The notes under the pieces: generated by a model
Seen by the model: the letters and a program-made list of their open reading frames with translations, nothing else
What the model was told of the DNA's origin: nothing
The model's database searches: none
Made by a program: the position numbers and the translations under genes
Part shown: piece after piece, positions 1 to 10,102 of the stretch
Position numbering within the stretch: the stretch's first letter is position 1
Layout: each line of letters starts with the position of its first letter
Assembly (NCBI RefSeq): GCF_001656035.1
Contig: NZ_CP010029.1
Coordinates: 2,057,076 to 2,121,075, forward strand
Reading direction: 5' to 3'
DNA from: Yersinia entomophaga
Lineage (GTDB): Bacteria; Pseudomonadota; Gammaproteobacteria; Enterobacterales; Enterobacteriaceae
Length of the DNA stretch: 64,000 bases

Positions 1-1923
1 CTGGGCTTGCAGTTCTGGGGCCAAATCGGTTTCTTTGACCTGATCGCGGAAGTGATTCAGCAGTTTTTCCGGGTCTAGCTGCACGTAAGCCAGCATATCT
101 GCCACGGTGTCGCCTTCGTCGGTTTGTTCCACGTTCACGGTGCCATCAGGATAAACATAGACATCAACTGCGGCCGTATCACCGAACAGGTTGTGCATGT
201 TGCCCAGAATTTCCTGATAAGCGCCCACCATAAAGAAGCCCAGCGCTGGCGGGTTTTCCGGATCGTACGGAGGCATTGGCAACGTGGTAGCCACACCGTC
301 GCCGTCCACGTAATGATCGATAGTACCGTCTGAATCACAGGTGATATCCAGCAACACCGCACGACGCTCCGGTGGCTTATCCAAACCTTCTAGCGGCAGA
401 ACCGGGAACAGTTGATCAATACCCCAGGCGTCTGGCATCGACTGGAACAGCGAGAAGTTGACGTACAGTTTGTCCGCCATACGTTCTTGCAGCTCGTCGA
501 TAATCGGACGGTGTGCGCGATTGCTCGGATCCAACTGTTCCTGAATCATATTGCAGATAGTCAGGTACTGTTGTTCAGCCCAGGCGCGCTGCGTCAGATC
601 CAGCATGCCGTGCGCGTATTGGGTATGCACATCGTGCAAATCCATCTGGCTATCGTGCAGCCATTCACGCAGAGAACGACGGCTTTCTGGTTTCTGCATT
701 TCCTGCCAAGTATCCCACAGGCTTTCCAGTGCGCGTGGCGCATCTTCGGCCGGTGCCTGAGGTTCACTGAATTCATTGCGTTCCACGCCGATAACGTTGG
801 AAACCAGCACGGTATGATGCGCGGTAACCGCACGACCAGACTCAGTAATCACCGTTGGATGCGGCAAACCGTGTTCATTACAGGCATCGCCGATACCCCA
901 AATCACGTTGTTGGCGTATTCGTTCAAACCGTAGTTCACAGAGCAATCGGACTGAGAACGCGTTCCTTCGTAATCCACGCCCAAACCGCCGCCCACATCG
1001 AAGCACTGGATGTTTACGCCCAGCTTATGCAGTTCGACGTAGAAGCGAGCAGATTCACGCACGCCGGTTGAGATATCGCGGATATTGGAAAGCTGCGACC
1101 CCAAATGGAAGTGCAACAGTTGCAGGCTATCCAGACTGTTAGCTTCACGCAGCATTTCTACCAGTTGCAGAACCTGAGTTGCGGATAAACCGAATTTGGA
1201 TTTCTCACCGCCGCTGGCCTGCCATTTACCTGACCCCTGAGACGCCAGACGAGCGCGAACACCTAGGCGCGGCACCACGTCCAGACGTGCTGCTTCTTCC
1301 AGTACCATTTTGATTTCTGACATCTTTTCGATGACCAGATACACTTTATGGCCCAGTTTTTCGCCGGTCAGTGCCAGACGGATATATTCACGGTCTTTGT
1401 AACCATTACAGACAATCACGGAGCGAGTCATGCCAGCGTGAGCCAGTACCGCCATCATTTCTGCTTTGGAGCCGGCTTCCAGACCCAAAGGTTCACCGGA
1501 ATTCACCAGCGATTCTATCACCCGGCGGTGCTGGTTAACCTTAATCGGGTAAACCAGGAAGTAGTTGCCTTGATAGCCAAATTCGTTACGCGCACGCTCA
1601 AACGCTGCGTTAATGGAACGCAGGCGGTGCTGTAAAATCTGTGGGAAACAGAACAAAGCCGGTAAACGCTGCCCGCGCTGTTCTTGCATATCCTTGACCA
1701 GTTGCGCCAGATCGACACGTGCCTGGGGGACGTCCGGATCAGGGCAAACGCTGATATGGCCTAATTCATTGACGTCAAAGTAGTTCCCGCCCCAGTAGGC
1801 GACGTTATAAGTGCGCAGCATCTTGCTGGCATTACGATCATTCATGGCAACCTCCTGCATGGAGCGTAAAGAAACATGTGCGCCCGCAGTAGACGGACGG
1901 CCAATCAAGTTATCATCAGACAT
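1..1923 (-). CDS. speA: Biosynthetic arginine decarboxylase, 3' end cut by the window
   Basis: Decarboxylates arginine to agmatine, the first step of the arginine route to putrescine; PLP enzyme. Translating the minus strand from the ATG at 1921-1923 gives 641 codons open to the window edge; E. coli SpeA has about 658 residues, so only about the last 17 are missing. The start [14 protein letters not shown], then [18 protein letters not shown] and [10 protein letters not shown] (PLP lysine, near residue 125) match SpeA as I remember it. A GAGG Shine-Dalgarno lies 6-9 nt before the start. It is divergent from metK. Agmatine made here would feed aguA and aguB further along. Identity is secure. 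Confidence 0.97.
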   Translation of the reverse strand, partial: MSDDNLIGRPSTAGAHVSLRSMQEVAMNDRNASKMLRTYNVAYWGGNYFDVNELGHISVCPDPDVPQARVDLAQLVKDMQEQRGQRLPALFCFPQILQHRLRSINAAFERARNEFGYQGNYFLVYPIKVNQHRRVIESLVNSGEPLGLEAGSKAEMMAVLAHAGMTRSVIVCNGYKDREYIRLALTGEKLGHKVYLVIEKMSEIKMVLEEAARLDVVPRLGVRARLASQGSGKWQASGGEKSKFGLSATQVLQLVEMLREANSLDSLQLLHFHLGSQLSNIRDISTGVRESARFYVELHKLGVNIQCFDVGGGLGVDYEGTRSQSDCSVNYGLNEYANNVIWGIGDACNEHGLPHPTVITESGRAVTAHHTVLVSNVIGVERNEFSEPQAPAEDAPRALESLWDTWQEMQKPESRRSLREWLHDSQMDLHDVHTQYAHGMLDLTQRAWAEQQYLTICNMIQEQLDPSNRAHRPIIDELQERMADKLYVNFSLFQSMPDAWGIDQLFPVLPLEGLDKPPERRAVLLDITCDSDGTIDHYVDGDGVATTLPMPPYDPENPPALGFFMVGAYQEILGNMHNLFGDTAAVDVYVYPDGTVNVEQTDEGDTVADMLAYVQLDPEKLLNHFRDQVKETDLAPELQAQ

Positions 1924-2897
1924 AATTCGCCTCTATTGCGATACTGACGATAAAGTCAGTCACTATCGCAGCTACAACCTGCAAGGACAACCCGTGTGCG
2001 CACCCTTTAGGAGGAATAATACGCTAATAAAGCGCCGCACGACCGCGAGTTATCACTCAGATAATTGTAAAACACGTTTAAATGTAAAATACGTTTAACG
2101 ACACATACGTATTGAGATTTCGTGAATCGGATGCAGCCCAAATCTGAAAAACAGACGGCTGGCGAACCGGATTCAGTACTTCAGGCGACCGTTAACCTGC
2201 CCGCGAATCCTGAGTGGCACCCATATGGGTGTAACATCGGGTTGATGGTATACAAGAAAGGAAGGTTGCAAGGGGGGATTGAACGTCAGAACGACGCAGC
2301 TGTTGATGTGCAGCAACCAGTAGACAACGGATCATTAATCCAACCACCTCCACGCATGTCGTTCACGATTGAACGAACAAGACTTATTAATAAACAAGAT
2401 AAAGTAACAGTTTGATGACGCCGCTGATAATGCCAATGTCGCTGACAGGATTTTCACCGCCAACTCTCGCCATTAAACAATGAGCCAATGCCATTCTATG
2501 CCATCTTCATCATTGCGTATCAAATAAGCTGCGCGCGCAGTTTATACCTAGAACAGAGAGAAAATGCAAAATGAAAATGGCCGAACAACTGTTTCAATAG
2601 GTAAAAAATTTGCCGCCAAAGCTCACTAAGCGTTATCTGATGTTAAAAAGGGCTGGTAATGAAGCTGAAAGGTGACCTAAAATAGACGTCCAGATGTTAA
2701 TCCGTCCATACTACAAATATGGAATAGGATTATAGGCCGCTACAGGCTCTGTTTTTTTAATGACTGCTTGAGGCTTTGCCTAAGGGGGGCGTTACAGGAC
2801 GCCAGAGTCAGGAAGCGAGCGTATTGATATGCACCACCGACTCGCCCCTCAATGCTATGCAGTGATTTTTCATCCGAATACCAAGGTAAAGAATAAA
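1924..2897. other. Long speA-metK divergent intergenic region
   Basis: About 970 bp between two divergent start codons. Short open frames occur on the plus strand (for example 2122-2415) but have no good ribosome binding site or recognisable product. E. coli carries small genes such as yqgB here; I found no homologue. The region should hold both promoters and holds a row of MetJ-like boxes. Confidence 0.6.
2694..2717. promoter_or_regulatory. Tandem MetJ-like operator upstream of metK
   Basis: Three adjacent 8-mers resemble the MetJ consensus AGACGTCT: AGACGTCC (7 of 8), AGATGTTA (5 of 8) and ATCCGTCC (5 of 8). MetJ with SAM binds arrays of two or more such boxes, and metK is a known member of the regulon. 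The array lies about 180 bp before the metK start, so a long leader is implied. The sites are seen; binding is inferred. Confidence 0.65.
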
Positions 2898-4052
2898 ATG
2901 GCTAAACACCTTTTCACATCAGAATCCGTCTCCGAAGGACATCCTGATAAAATTGCCGACCAGATTTCCGACGCCGTACTTGACGCAATTCTGGAGCAAG
3001 ATCCTAAGGCGCGAGTCGCCTGTGAGACCTATGTCAAAACCGGCATGGTCATGGTTGGTGGTGAAATCACCACCAGCGCATGGGTAGATATTGAAGAAAT
3101 TACGCGTAATACCATCCGTGAGATTGGTTACGTTAATTCCGAAATGGGTTTTGATGCGAATTCTTGTGCCGTTCTGAGCGCTATCGGTAAGCAATCCCCT
3201 GATATCAATCAGGGCGTTGACCGTGCCGATCCGTTGGAGCAAGGCGCTGGCGATCAGGGCCTGATGTTTGGCTACGCCAGTAACGAAACCGATGTACTGA
3301 TGCCAGCACCTATTACTTACGCGCACCGTTTGGTTCAGCGTCAGTCTGAAGTGCGTAAAAACGGTACGCTGCCTTGGCTGCGTCCAGATGCAAAAAGCCA
3401 GGTGACTTTCCAATACGAAGACAACAAAATTGTCGGAATTGATGCGGTTGTCCTGTCTACTCAGCATTCTGAAGACATCGCGCAAAAAGACCTGCAAGAA
3501 GCGGTTATGGAAGAAATCATCAAGCCGGTTCTCCCTGCTGAATGGCTTTCTGCGAATACCAAATTCTTCATCAACCCAACCGGCCGTTTTGTCATCGGTG
3601 GCCCAATGGGCGACTGCGGTCTGACCGGTCGTAAAATTATCGTTGATACTTACGGCGGCATGGCTCGTCACGGTGGCGGTGCATTCTCTGGTAAAGATCC
3701 GTCCAAAGTTGACCGTTCAGCGGCATACGCTGCGCGTTATGTAGCGAAAAACATCGTTGCTGCCGGCCTGGCCGATCGCTGCGAAATTCAGGTTTCTTAC
3801 GCTATCGGCGTAGCAGAACCGACTTCCATCATGGTGGAAACCTTTGGTACAGAGAAAGTGGCTCCAGAGCAACTGACTCTGCTGGTTCGCGAGTTCTTCG
3901 ACCTGCGTCCATACGGCCTGATTAAGATGCTGGATCTGCTGAAACCAATCTACCGTGAAACCGCATCCTATGGTCACTTTGGCCGTGAGCACTTCCCTTG
4001 GGAAGCGACCGACAAAGCCGAACTGCTGCGTGATGCGGCTGGCCTGAAATAA
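2898..4052 (+). CDS. metK: S-adenosylmethionine synthase
   Basis: Makes S-adenosylmethionine from methionine and ATP in the cytoplasm. From the ATG at 2898 the protein is 384 aa, the usual enterobacterial length. GHPDK (residues 14-18), [12 protein letters not shown] and the phosphate loop [16 protein letters not shown] are all intact. The frame is open upstream to 2829, but the extra 23 residues are not found in the family and AAGG at 2883-2886 fits the 2898 start. Probably MetJ-repressed through the upstream boxes; it ends at a strong terminator. Confidence 0.98.
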   Translation: MAKHLFTSESVSEGHPDKIADQISDAVLDAILEQDPKARVACETYVKTGMVMVGGEITTSAWVDIEEITRNTIREIGYVNSEMGFDANSCAVLSAIGKQSPDINQGVDRADPLEQGAGDQGLMFGYASNETDVLMPAPITYAHRLVQRQSEVRKNGTLPWLRPDAKSQVTFQYEDNKIVGIDAVVLSTQHSEDIAQKDLQEAVMEEIIKPVLPAEWLSANTKFFINPTGRFVIGGPMGDCGLTGRKIIVDTYGGMARHGGGAFSGKDPSKVDRSAAYAARYVAKNIVAAGLADRCEIQVSYAIGVAEPTSIMVETFGTEKVAPEQLTLLVREFFDLRPYGLIKMLDLLKPIYRETASYGHFGREHFPWEATDKAELLRDAAGLK

Positions 4053-4078
4053 GTTTCAGACCTTTCGCGCATCAAGTT

Positions 4079-4104
4079 AAAACCCCGGTTTCCGGGGTTT
4101 TTTA
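4079..4104. terminator. Bidirectional terminator after metK
   Basis: AACCCCGG and CCGGGGTT pair around a 3-nt loop, with a T run on the plus side and an A run on the other. It can stop metK and, from the other strand, the convergent sulfur-transport operon, whose last stop codon overlaps it. Confidence 0.85.
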
Positions 4105-4530
4105 TGCCTGACGATGGGCTCTGACTCGTTCAGTCAGGCTAAAAATCATCATTCCCACCACCATCGCCAATGCGAAGATCATGCCCTTTCCCACACCGGC
4201 ACCGACTAATACCAGCGCAGGGCCAGGGCAAATACCCGCTAATCCCCAACCAACCCCAAATAGCAGGCTGCCACCAATCAAGCGCCGATCGATTTGCGTT
4301 GCCGTCGGCAACTGCATCGGGAGCCCCAACAGACTTACAGAGCGCTTACGAGTCAGGAAAAAGGCTAATGTGCCTACCAGAATGGCTCCGGCCATCACCA
4401 GCCCTAAAGACGGATCCCACAGGCCGCTAATATCGAGAAAACCAAGCACTTTAGCCGGATTTGCCATACCTGCGACAATCAGTCCCAGCCCAAAAATCAG
4501 TCCGGCCAATAGAGAAAAGAACTGTTTCAT
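4102..4530 (-). CDS. YedE/YeeE-type sulfur transporter, second half (DUF6691-like)
   Basis: 142-aa membrane protein with about four hydrophobic segments and the motif GICPGPALVLVGAGVG, which carries the single cysteine typical of YedE/YeeE halves. These proteins are thought to carry thiosulfate or related reduced sulfur across the inner membrane. It lies 13 bp after its 143-aa partner and is last in a three-gene operon led by an ArsR-type sulfide sensor. The pair looks like one YeeE-like transporter split in two. The exact substrate cannot be told from sequence. Confidence 0.8.
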   Translation of the reverse strand: MKQFFSLLAGLIFGLGLIVAGMANPAKVLGFLDISGLWDPSLGLVMAGAILVGTLAFFLTRKRSVSLLGLPMQLPTATQIDRRLIGGSLLFGVGWGLAGICPGPALVLVGAGVGKGMIFALAMVVGMMIFSLTERVRAHRQA

Positions 4531-4543
4531 TTTCCTGCCTTAT

Positions 4544-4975
4544 CTATACCAATACGTGGCGAATTAGCCACACCGTGAAAAAACCGCCCAGCATGAAACT
4601 CAAGGTCGCCGCCAGCGAACGCAGGGAAAAACGCGATAAGCCACAGACGCCATGGCCGCTGGTGCAGCCCGAACCATAGCGGGTGCCGATACCAACCAAT
4701 AACCCCGCGGCTACCAGTGTTCCGATATCGGCATCAATCCGAATCGCTGGCAAAGGTAAAAACAAGGCATAAACTAACGGGGAAGCAATCAGGCCAATCA
4801 GGAACGCCAATCGCCAACTGATATCCCCCTTTTTCCCTGCTAATAAGCCGCCAAAAATACCACTGATCCCCGTAATTTTTCCGTTGAATACCCAAAATAA
4901 CGCCACGGAGCAGCCTAATATTATTCCTCCCGCCGCAGCCGAATACGGTGTAAAATTCATCCAATCAATGTTCAT
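4544..4975 (-). CDS. YedE/YeeE-type sulfur transporter, first half
   Basis: 143-aa membrane protein starting MNIDWMNFTPYSAAAGG. It contains YGSGCTSGHGVCGLSRFS, the SGCTSGHGxCGxxR signature of the YeeE/YedE family, whose cysteines contact thiosulfate-like substrates. The start at 4975 is preferred over 5011 because it has a strong GGAGAGGGG ribosome binding site and matches the family. It overlaps the end of the regulator gene by 11 bp, so translation is probably coupled. With the downstream partner it should form a sulfur-compound importer or exporter. Confidence 0.82.
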   Translation of the reverse strand: MNIDWMNFTPYSAAAGGIILGCSVALFWVFNGKITGISGIFGGLLAGKKGDISWRLAFLIGLIASPLVYALFLPLPAIRIDADIGTLVAAGLLVGIGTRYGSGCTSGHGVCGLSRFSLRSLAATLSFMLGGFFTVWLIRHVLV

Positions 4976-5303
4976 GAATCCCCTCTCCTTCTTTTGGACA
5001 GTAAAGCTCATATAGCGTGTGTAAAATCGCCAGAATCCGTCGATCTGCGATGGAGTAATAAATACGTTTCCCTTCCCTTCGCGTCGTCACCAGCCCTTCG
5101 TTTCTCAAAGCCCCAAGCTGCTGGGAAAGGGTCGGTTGATGAATATTCAGCAAGGTTTCCAGCTCACCGACGGATTTTTCCCCCTGACTGATTTGGCACA
5201 GCAATAACAAACGGTCTTCATTTGCCAGCATACGCAAGGTACCGCAGGCTTCAGCCGCTCCCATGCTCATCAGATTCAGACTCAATGTGTCTTTGCTACT
5301 CAT
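4965..5303 (-). CDS. ArsR/SmtB-family repressor, BigR/YgaV-like persulfide sensor
   Basis: Winged-helix repressor of 112 aa from the ATG at 5303, which has CAGGG before it; the longer frame from 5330 has no ribosome binding site. The recognition region is LNIHQPTLSQQLGALRNEGLV. Two cysteines, C36 (LLLLCQIS) and C102 (ELYCPK), are 66 residues apart, the same spacing as the redox pair of BigR (C42/C108) and as in E. coli YgaV. In that family a tetrasulfide bridge forms on exposure to sulfide and releases DNA. It heads the YedE-like operon and probably represses itself from the palindrome upstream. Confidence 0.82.
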   Translation of the reverse strand: MSSKDTLSLNLMSMGAAEACGTLRMLANEDRLLLLCQISQGEKSVGELETLLNIHQPTLSQQLGALRNEGLVTTRREGKRIYYSIADRRILAILHTLYELYCPKEGEGIHEH

Positions 5304-5340
5304 GTTACGCCCTGCAATTTCGCCATTCATTATATAAAAA

Positions 5341-5364
5341 CATATAATATAATTATATAATGTG
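5341..5364. promoter_or_regulatory. AT-rich palindromic operator of the ArsR-type repressor
   Basis: A 24-bp palindrome centred between 5352 and 5353 pairs at 10 of 12 positions per arm (core TATAATTATA). It sits 38 bp upstream of the repressor start and overlaps the likely promoter. AT-rich palindromes are typical operators of this family; binding is inferred. Confidence 0.65.
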
Positions 5365-5432
5365 TAATTCGTGCGCTCAAGGCTGAACGGGTCGCTTGCA
5401 TCTGCGTTTCCGTCACACTATTCTTCCGCTCT

Positions 5433-5945
5433 ATGAGCTCACAAAGAATTCCTATCGCCCTGCAACAAGGGGTTATGCAGTGTCTACGCCAGAAGCTGCA
5501 ACTTGCCAACCAGCATCTGGGAACCCAACATCCAGAGCCAAAAATCAACTATTACCAACGCGGTACTAGCGCCGGTAGCGCTTACCTACAATCCTGGGAA
5601 ATTCGCCTGAATCCGGTATTACTGTTGGAAAACAAACAGACATTTATCGACGAAGTGGTGCCTCATGAACTGGCTCACTTACTGGTATTTCGTCGGTTTG
5701 GCCGCGTTGCGCCACACGGTAAAGAGTGGCGCTGGATGATGGAAAGCGTGCTGCAAGTCCCCGCCAGCCGCACGCATAAGTTTGAAATCGCCTCGGTGCA
5801 GAGCAAAACCTTCCCCTATCGCTGTGCCTGCCAACTGCACCAACTGACGGTGCGCCGCCACAATCGGGTGCTACGCGGAGAGAGTGAATATCGCTGCCGT
5901 CACTGCGGTGAAAAACTGCAATATACGACTACAGAAACATCTTAG
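5433..5945 (+). CDS. sprT: SprT family zinc metalloprotease-like protein
   Basis: 170 aa, close to E. coli SprT (165 aa). The zinc motif HELAH is at residues 78-82. A second cysteine cluster, C131-x-C133 and C155-xx-C158 (CRHC), forms the C-terminal zinc ribbon. [21 protein letters not shown] is the conserved core. The physiological role in bacteria is poorly defined; the fold resembles eukaryotic Spartan. It stands just upstream of endA, as in other enterobacteria. Confidence 0.95.
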   Translation: MSSQRIPIALQQGVMQCLRQKLQLANQHLGTQHPEPKINYYQRGTSAGSAYLQSWEIRLNPVLLLENKQTFIDEVVPHELAHLLVFRRFGRVAPHGKEWRWMMESVLQVPASRTHKFEIASVQSKTFPYRCACQLHQLTVRRHNRVLRGESEYRCRHCGEKLQYTTTETS

Positions 5946-6043
5946 TTATTGGATTAACTGTATAAAAAACCAGATCTTTGTTTGCCTGAGCCGATAACTT
6001 TCTATAACCTGCGTTCTTTTCCATATTTAGGTCGTTTTGGAAC

Positions 6044-6751
6044 ATGTTACGCAAAATTCTATTGGTTCTGGTTTGCTCTTCCCCGCTATTCTCATCCGTC
6101 AGTTATAGCCAAAATATCAACAACTTCTCGCATGCCAAAGCCGCAGCTGCCAAGATCCATCAAGACGCTCCCGGTAGTTTTTACTGTGGCTGCCAGATTC
6201 AGTGGCAAGGCAAAAAAGGGCTTCCCGATCTAAACAGCTGCGGCTATCAGGTACGAAAAAACGCACAACGGGCCGAGCGTATCGAGTGGGAACATGTGGT
6301 TCCGGCCTGGCAATTTGGGCACCAGCGTCAATGCTGGCAAAATGGCGGCCGTAAAAACTGCAATAAAGATGCAGTCTATCGTCAAATTGAAACCGACCTG
6401 CACAATTTGCAGCCAGCCATTGGCGAAGTGAATGGAGACCGGAATAACTTCATGTACAGTCAATGGAAAGGCGGCGAAGGTCAATATGGTCAATGTGCGA
6501 TGAAGGTTGATTTCAAGAATAAGCAGGCAGAACCACCGGCGCGTGCGCGCGGTGCTATTGCCCGTACCTACTTCTATATGCGCGATCAATATCAGCTTCG
6601 CCTGTCCAGCCAGCAGACCAGGCTGTTTGAGGTTTGGGATCGCCAATATCCGGTTGATAATTGGGAATGCCTGCGTGACGAGCGTATTGCAAAAGTACAG
6701 GGCAATCATAACCCTTATGTACAACAAGCTTGCCAGCGGCAAAAAAGCTAA
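6044..6751 (+). CDS. endA: Periplasmic deoxyribonuclease I (endonuclease I)
   Basis: Non-specific periplasmic DNA endonuclease. 235 aa with a cleavable signal peptide (about residues 1-22, [22 protein letters not shown]). [14 protein letters not shown] carries the catalytic histidine H84 of the beta-beta-alpha metal motif, followed by [19 protein letters not shown]. Eight cysteines suit a disulfide-bonded periplasmic enzyme. It precedes rsmE and gshB in the usual order. Confidence 0.96.
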   Translation: MLRKILLVLVCSSPLFSSVSYSQNINNFSHAKAAAAKIHQDAPGSFYCGCQIQWQGKKGLPDLNSCGYQVRKNAQRAERIEWEHVVPAWQFGHQRQCWQNGGRKNCNKDAVYRQIETDLHNLQPAIGEVNGDRNNFMYSQWKGGEGQYGQCAMKVDFKNKQAEPPARARGAIARTYFYMRDQYQLRLSSQQTRLFEVWDRQYPVDNWECLRDERIAKVQGNHNPYVQQACQRQKS

Positions 6752-6885
6752 CCTACTATATTGGCTGATATCCCCATTGGCCGATATCCCCGCCACTCTG
6801 TTATTCTGCGGGCAGCCTTTTATTTCGCGTCGTTAACCAACGAACGGCGCGGTGAAATTTTCGTTACGGAAACAAGAGCAAATCC

Positions 6886-7617
6886 ATGCGTATACCTCGC
6901 ATTTATCATCAGCAGCCGCTGTCGGCTCATTCTGAACTGGCTCTCAGCGATGACGCCGCCAATCACGTAGGCCGCGTGTTACGCATGAGCGAAGGGCAAA
7001 ACCTGCAGCTTTTCGACGGTAGCAATCAGATATTCAGCGCGGAAATCATTCGCGTGGATAAAAAAAGCGTTCAGGTTCGCCTCGGCGACGCCGTGGTTGA
7101 AGATCGGGAATCCCCCCTGAATTTGCATCTCGGGCAGGTTATTTCTCGCGGCGAAAAGATGGAGTTTACTATCCAGAAATCCATCGAATTGGGTGTGAAC
7201 GTCATTACGCCTCTGTTTTCAGAGCGTTGCGGAGTCAAGCTGGACGGCGAGCGTTTGGCTAAGAAAATTCAACAATGGCAAAAAATCGCAATCGCCGCCT
7301 GCGAACAGTGCGGTCGCAACACTCTGCCGGAAATCCGTGAAGCTATGCAGTTAGAGGCCTGGTGCGCCGAACAGGATGATAGCCTGAAGCTAAATCTGCA
7401 CCCGCGAGCCAGCAATAGCATTAATACGCTGCCGCTGCCGGTGGATAAAGTCCGCCTGTTAATCGGCCCGGAAGGTGGTTTAACCGCCGCCGAAATTGAG
7501 ATGACCTCACACCACGGATTTACTGATATCCTGCTGGGGCCACGCGTTTTGCGTACAGAAACGACAGCGCTCACCGCAATCACTGCCTTACAAGTGCGTT
7601 TCGGCGATCTGGGTTAA
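6886..7617 (+). CDS. rsmE: 16S rRNA m3U1498 methyltransferase
   Basis: Methylates N3 of U1498 in 16S rRNA with SAM. 243 aa, the E. coli length. An N-terminal PUA-like part ([16 protein letters not shown]) is followed by a SPOUT domain with knot motifs [14 protein letters not shown] (from residue 193) and LGPRVLRTE (from 217). It ends 11 bp before gshB and is likely cotranscribed with it. Confidence 0.97.
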   Translation: MRIPRIYHQQPLSAHSELALSDDAANHVGRVLRMSEGQNLQLFDGSNQIFSAEIIRVDKKSVQVRLGDAVVEDRESPLNLHLGQVISRGEKMEFTIQKSIELGVNVITPLFSERCGVKLDGERLAKKIQQWQKIAIAACEQCGRNTLPEIREAMQLEAWCAEQDDSLKLNLHPRASNSINTLPLPVDKVRLLIGPEGGLTAAEIEMTSHHGFTDILLGPRVLRTETTALTAITALQVRFGDLG

Positions 7618-7628
7618 AGGAGAAAATA

Positions 7629-8588
7629 ATGATCAAGCTCGGCATCGTGATGGACCCTATCTCATCCATCAATATCAAAAAAGACACCAGTTTTGCCATG
7701 CTGATGGAAGCACAGCGCCGCGGTTACGAATTGCATTATATGGAGATGAACGACCTTTATCTCCACGCTGGTGAAGGCCGCGCCCGCACTCGCTTGCTGA
7801 ACGTAAAAGAAGATAAAAACCAGTGGTTCAGCTTCGGCAGCGAGCAAGATCTGACGTTGCACGATCTCGACGTTATCCTGATGCGTAAAGATCCGCCGTT
7901 TGATACCGAATATATTTACGCCACTTATATTCTGGAACGCGCTGAGATCAAAGGCACGCTGGTCGTCAATAAACCGCAAAGCCTGCGTGACTGTAACGAA
8001 AAACTGTTTACCGCCTGGTTCCCGGAGTTAACCCCGGATACGCTGGTTAGCCGGAGCAAAGAGCATATCCGCACATTCCACCAGAAGCACGGTGACATTA
8101 TTTTGAAACCGCTGGATGGCATGGGCGGCGCGTCTATCTTCCGCGTGAAACAGGACGATCCTAACCTGTCGGTGATTATCGAAACCCTGACCGAGCACGG
8201 CAGTCGTTTCTGCATGGCACAAAACTTCCTGCCAGCTATTACCGAAGGCGACAAACGCATTTTGGTCGTGGACGGCGAACCGGTGCCTTACTGTCTGGCG
8301 CGCATTCCGGCACAGGGTGAAACCCGTGGCAATCTGGCCGCCGGTGGCCGAGGTGAAGCCCGCCCACTGAGCGAAAGCGACTGGAAAATTGCTCGTGCGG
8401 TTGCTCCTACGTTGAAAGAAAAGGGGCTGATCTTTGTTGGTCTGGACATCATTGGCGATCGTTTGACTGAAATTAACGTCACCAGCCCAACCTGCGCTCG
8501 CGAGATCGAAGCCGCGTTCCCTCAAGTATCCGTTACCGGTATGTTGATGGATGCCATCGAAAAACGCCTGGCTGATAAAAAAGCCTGA
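7629..8588 (+). CDS. gshB: Glutathione synthetase
   Basis: ATP-grasp ligase joining gamma-glutamylcysteine and glycine to form glutathione. 319 aa against about 316 in E. coli. It opens MIKLGIVMDPISSINIKKDTS, with ATP-grasp blocks ILKPLDGMGGASIFRV and NVTSPTCAREIE. The start has a strong AAAGGAG 7 nt upstream. Its product also supports the KefC system found at 36.7 kb, which is gated by glutathione adducts. Confidence 0.98.
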   Translation: MIKLGIVMDPISSINIKKDTSFAMLMEAQRRGYELHYMEMNDLYLHAGEGRARTRLLNVKEDKNQWFSFGSEQDLTLHDLDVILMRKDPPFDTEYIYATYILERAEIKGTLVVNKPQSLRDCNEKLFTAWFPELTPDTLVSRSKEHIRTFHQKHGDIILKPLDGMGGASIFRVKQDDPNLSVIIETLTEHGSRFCMAQNFLPAITEGDKRILVVDGEPVPYCLARIPAQGETRGNLAAGGRGEARPLSESDWKIARAVAPTLKEKGLIFVGLDIIGDRLTEINVTSPTCAREIEAAFPQVSVTGMLMDAIEKRLADKKA

Positions 8589-8696
8589 TTCTACTTGGGG
8601 TTGCGGCTTCAACGGCAGCACCCCATCATTTTATTACTTTCATCCGCAAATTGCGGCTGTTTATCTTTTACTTCAGCTAGTTACCTATAAAACATA

Positions 8697-9260
8697 ATGA
8701 ATTTACAGCATCACTTCCTTATTGCTATGCCTTCACTACAGGACCCTCAGTTTAAGCGCTCGGTGGTATATATTTGCGAGCACAATGAAGAAGGTGCCAT
8801 GGGTTTGGTTATCAATAAACCTGTGGAAAAATTCACTGTGGAATCCGTGCTGAATAAACTAAAAATCACCCCTTCTCCGCGCGATCCTGCCATACGGTTG
8901 GATAAGCCGGTGCTTGCCGGCGGCCCTTTAGCTGACGATCGCGGTTTTATCCTGCATTCACCGCAGCCAGGCTTTGGCTCCAGCGTGCGCATTTCGCCGG
9001 AAACCATGATCACCACATCAAAAGACGTGCTGGCGACATTAGGTACGCCGGAACAGCCGAAAAATGTGCTGGTGGCTCTGGGTTATGCCGGTTGGCAAAA
9101 AGGCCAGTTGGAGCAGGAACTGCTGGATAATTCCTGGTTAACCATCGAGGCCGATCTCGATATCATTTTCCATACGCCTATTGCCGAACGATGGCAGCAA
9201 GCAGCCAATAAACTGGGCATCAATATTTTCAATATCGCCCCTCAAGCAGGACACGCCTGA
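8697..9260 (+). CDS. yqgE: YqgE/AlgH family protein (UPF0301)
   Basis: 187 aa, the same length as E. coli YqgE, beginning [50 protein letters not shown] is the family signature. Cytosolic protein of unknown biochemical function. Its stop overlaps the first base of the ruvX start, so the two are translated together, as is usual in this order. Confidence 0.95.
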   Translation: MNLQHHFLIAMPSLQDPQFKRSVVYICEHNEEGAMGLVINKPVEKFTVESVLNKLKITPSPRDPAIRLDKPVLAGGPLADDRGFILHSPQPGFGSSVRISPETMITTSKDVLATLGTPEQPKNVLVALGYAGWQKGQLEQELLDNSWLTIEADLDIIFHTPIAERWQQAANKLGINIFNIAPQAGHA

Positions 9261-9682
9261 TGGCTAACCGCACCATTCTCGCCTTTGATTTTGGCACCAA
9301 AAGTATCGGCGTTGCTATCGGTCAGGAAATTACCGGTACGGCTCGCGCACTGACCTCTTTCAAAGCGCAGGACGGCACGCCAGACTGGCAGAAAGTCGAG
9401 AAATTGTTGAAAGAATGGCAGCCAGATCTGGTGGTGGTAGGGCTGCCTTTAAATATGGATGGCACCGAACAGCCTTTGACCGCCAGAGCGCGCAAATTTG
9501 CCAATCGGCTGCATGGCCGTTTTGGTGTACCTATTGCTTTACACGACGAACGACTGAGCACAGTAGAAGCCAGAGCCTATCTGTTCGACAGCGGCGGCTA
9601 TCGTGCTTTAGACAAAGGCAGCGTAGACGCTGCCTCGGCGGTGATTATTCTGGAGAGCTGGTTCGAGCAACAGCCCGAGTAA
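9260..9682 (+). CDS. ruvX: Putative pre-16S rRNA nuclease / Holliday-junction resolvase-like protein
   Basis: RNase H-like fold protein YqgF, essential in E. coli and implicated in 5' maturation of 16S rRNA. 140 aa. [16 protein letters not shown] holds the first metal-binding aspartate (D9), followed by [15 protein letters not shown], and [11 protein letters not shown] carries further acidic residues. TGATG overlap with yqgE. Assignment is secure; which activity matters most is still argued. Confidence 0.95.
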   Translation: MANRTILAFDFGTKSIGVAIGQEITGTARALTSFKAQDGTPDWQKVEKLLKEWQPDLVVVGLPLNMDGTEQPLTARARKFANRLHGRFGVPIALHDERLSTVEARAYLFDSGGYRALDKGSVDAASAVIILESWFEQQPE

Positions 9683-10102
9683 TATCTTGGCAAGATCATA
9701 TCATAAATGCCCTGAGCCAAGGCTTGGGGTCGCCAGCCCATACTTTCCCCGCAAAACAGATAGCACATTGATTTAAAATCACTTTACCATGATAAACACC
9801 GCTATCTGCGGCAGAATGCTGCCAATTTACCCCTATTGAGCTAAGCACGCGGTACAATAGGGCTTGGCGAATAGTTTTAGCTGACATAGTATGCTGCCCC
9901 GCGATGATATCGGCGGATGAAATTGGGCAACGGCGGCCTTGATTACTATGCTTAGCCTCTATTGTCTCGATGCCGGAACCGCCAAGTTGCGCAACGGCCA
10001 ACGCCGCCGTCTCTGTAGAGATTTATTTAACTCTGACAGATTGATGGCGCAGAATATCGCTCATCCTTAGAGGGTGTTTTTTACATTTATTGAGGTTTTC
10101 TC
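9683..10102. other. Intergenic region between ruvX and aguB
   Basis: 420 bp. A minus-strand frame of 101 codons (9696-10001) has no recognisable similarity, and its base use does not look like coding sequence. The last 30 bp should hold the aguB leader (TTGAGG before the ATG at 10103). I see no further gene; a decayed gene cannot be excluded. Confidence 0.5.

Noticed and set aside
2122-2415. 97-codon plus-strand frame between speA and metK
   Set aside because: No homologue recognised and no convincing start signal; likely chance in a long intergenic region.
9696-10001. 101-codon minus-strand frame between ruvX and aguB
   Set aside because: No family match and no ribosome binding site; described as intergenic instead.
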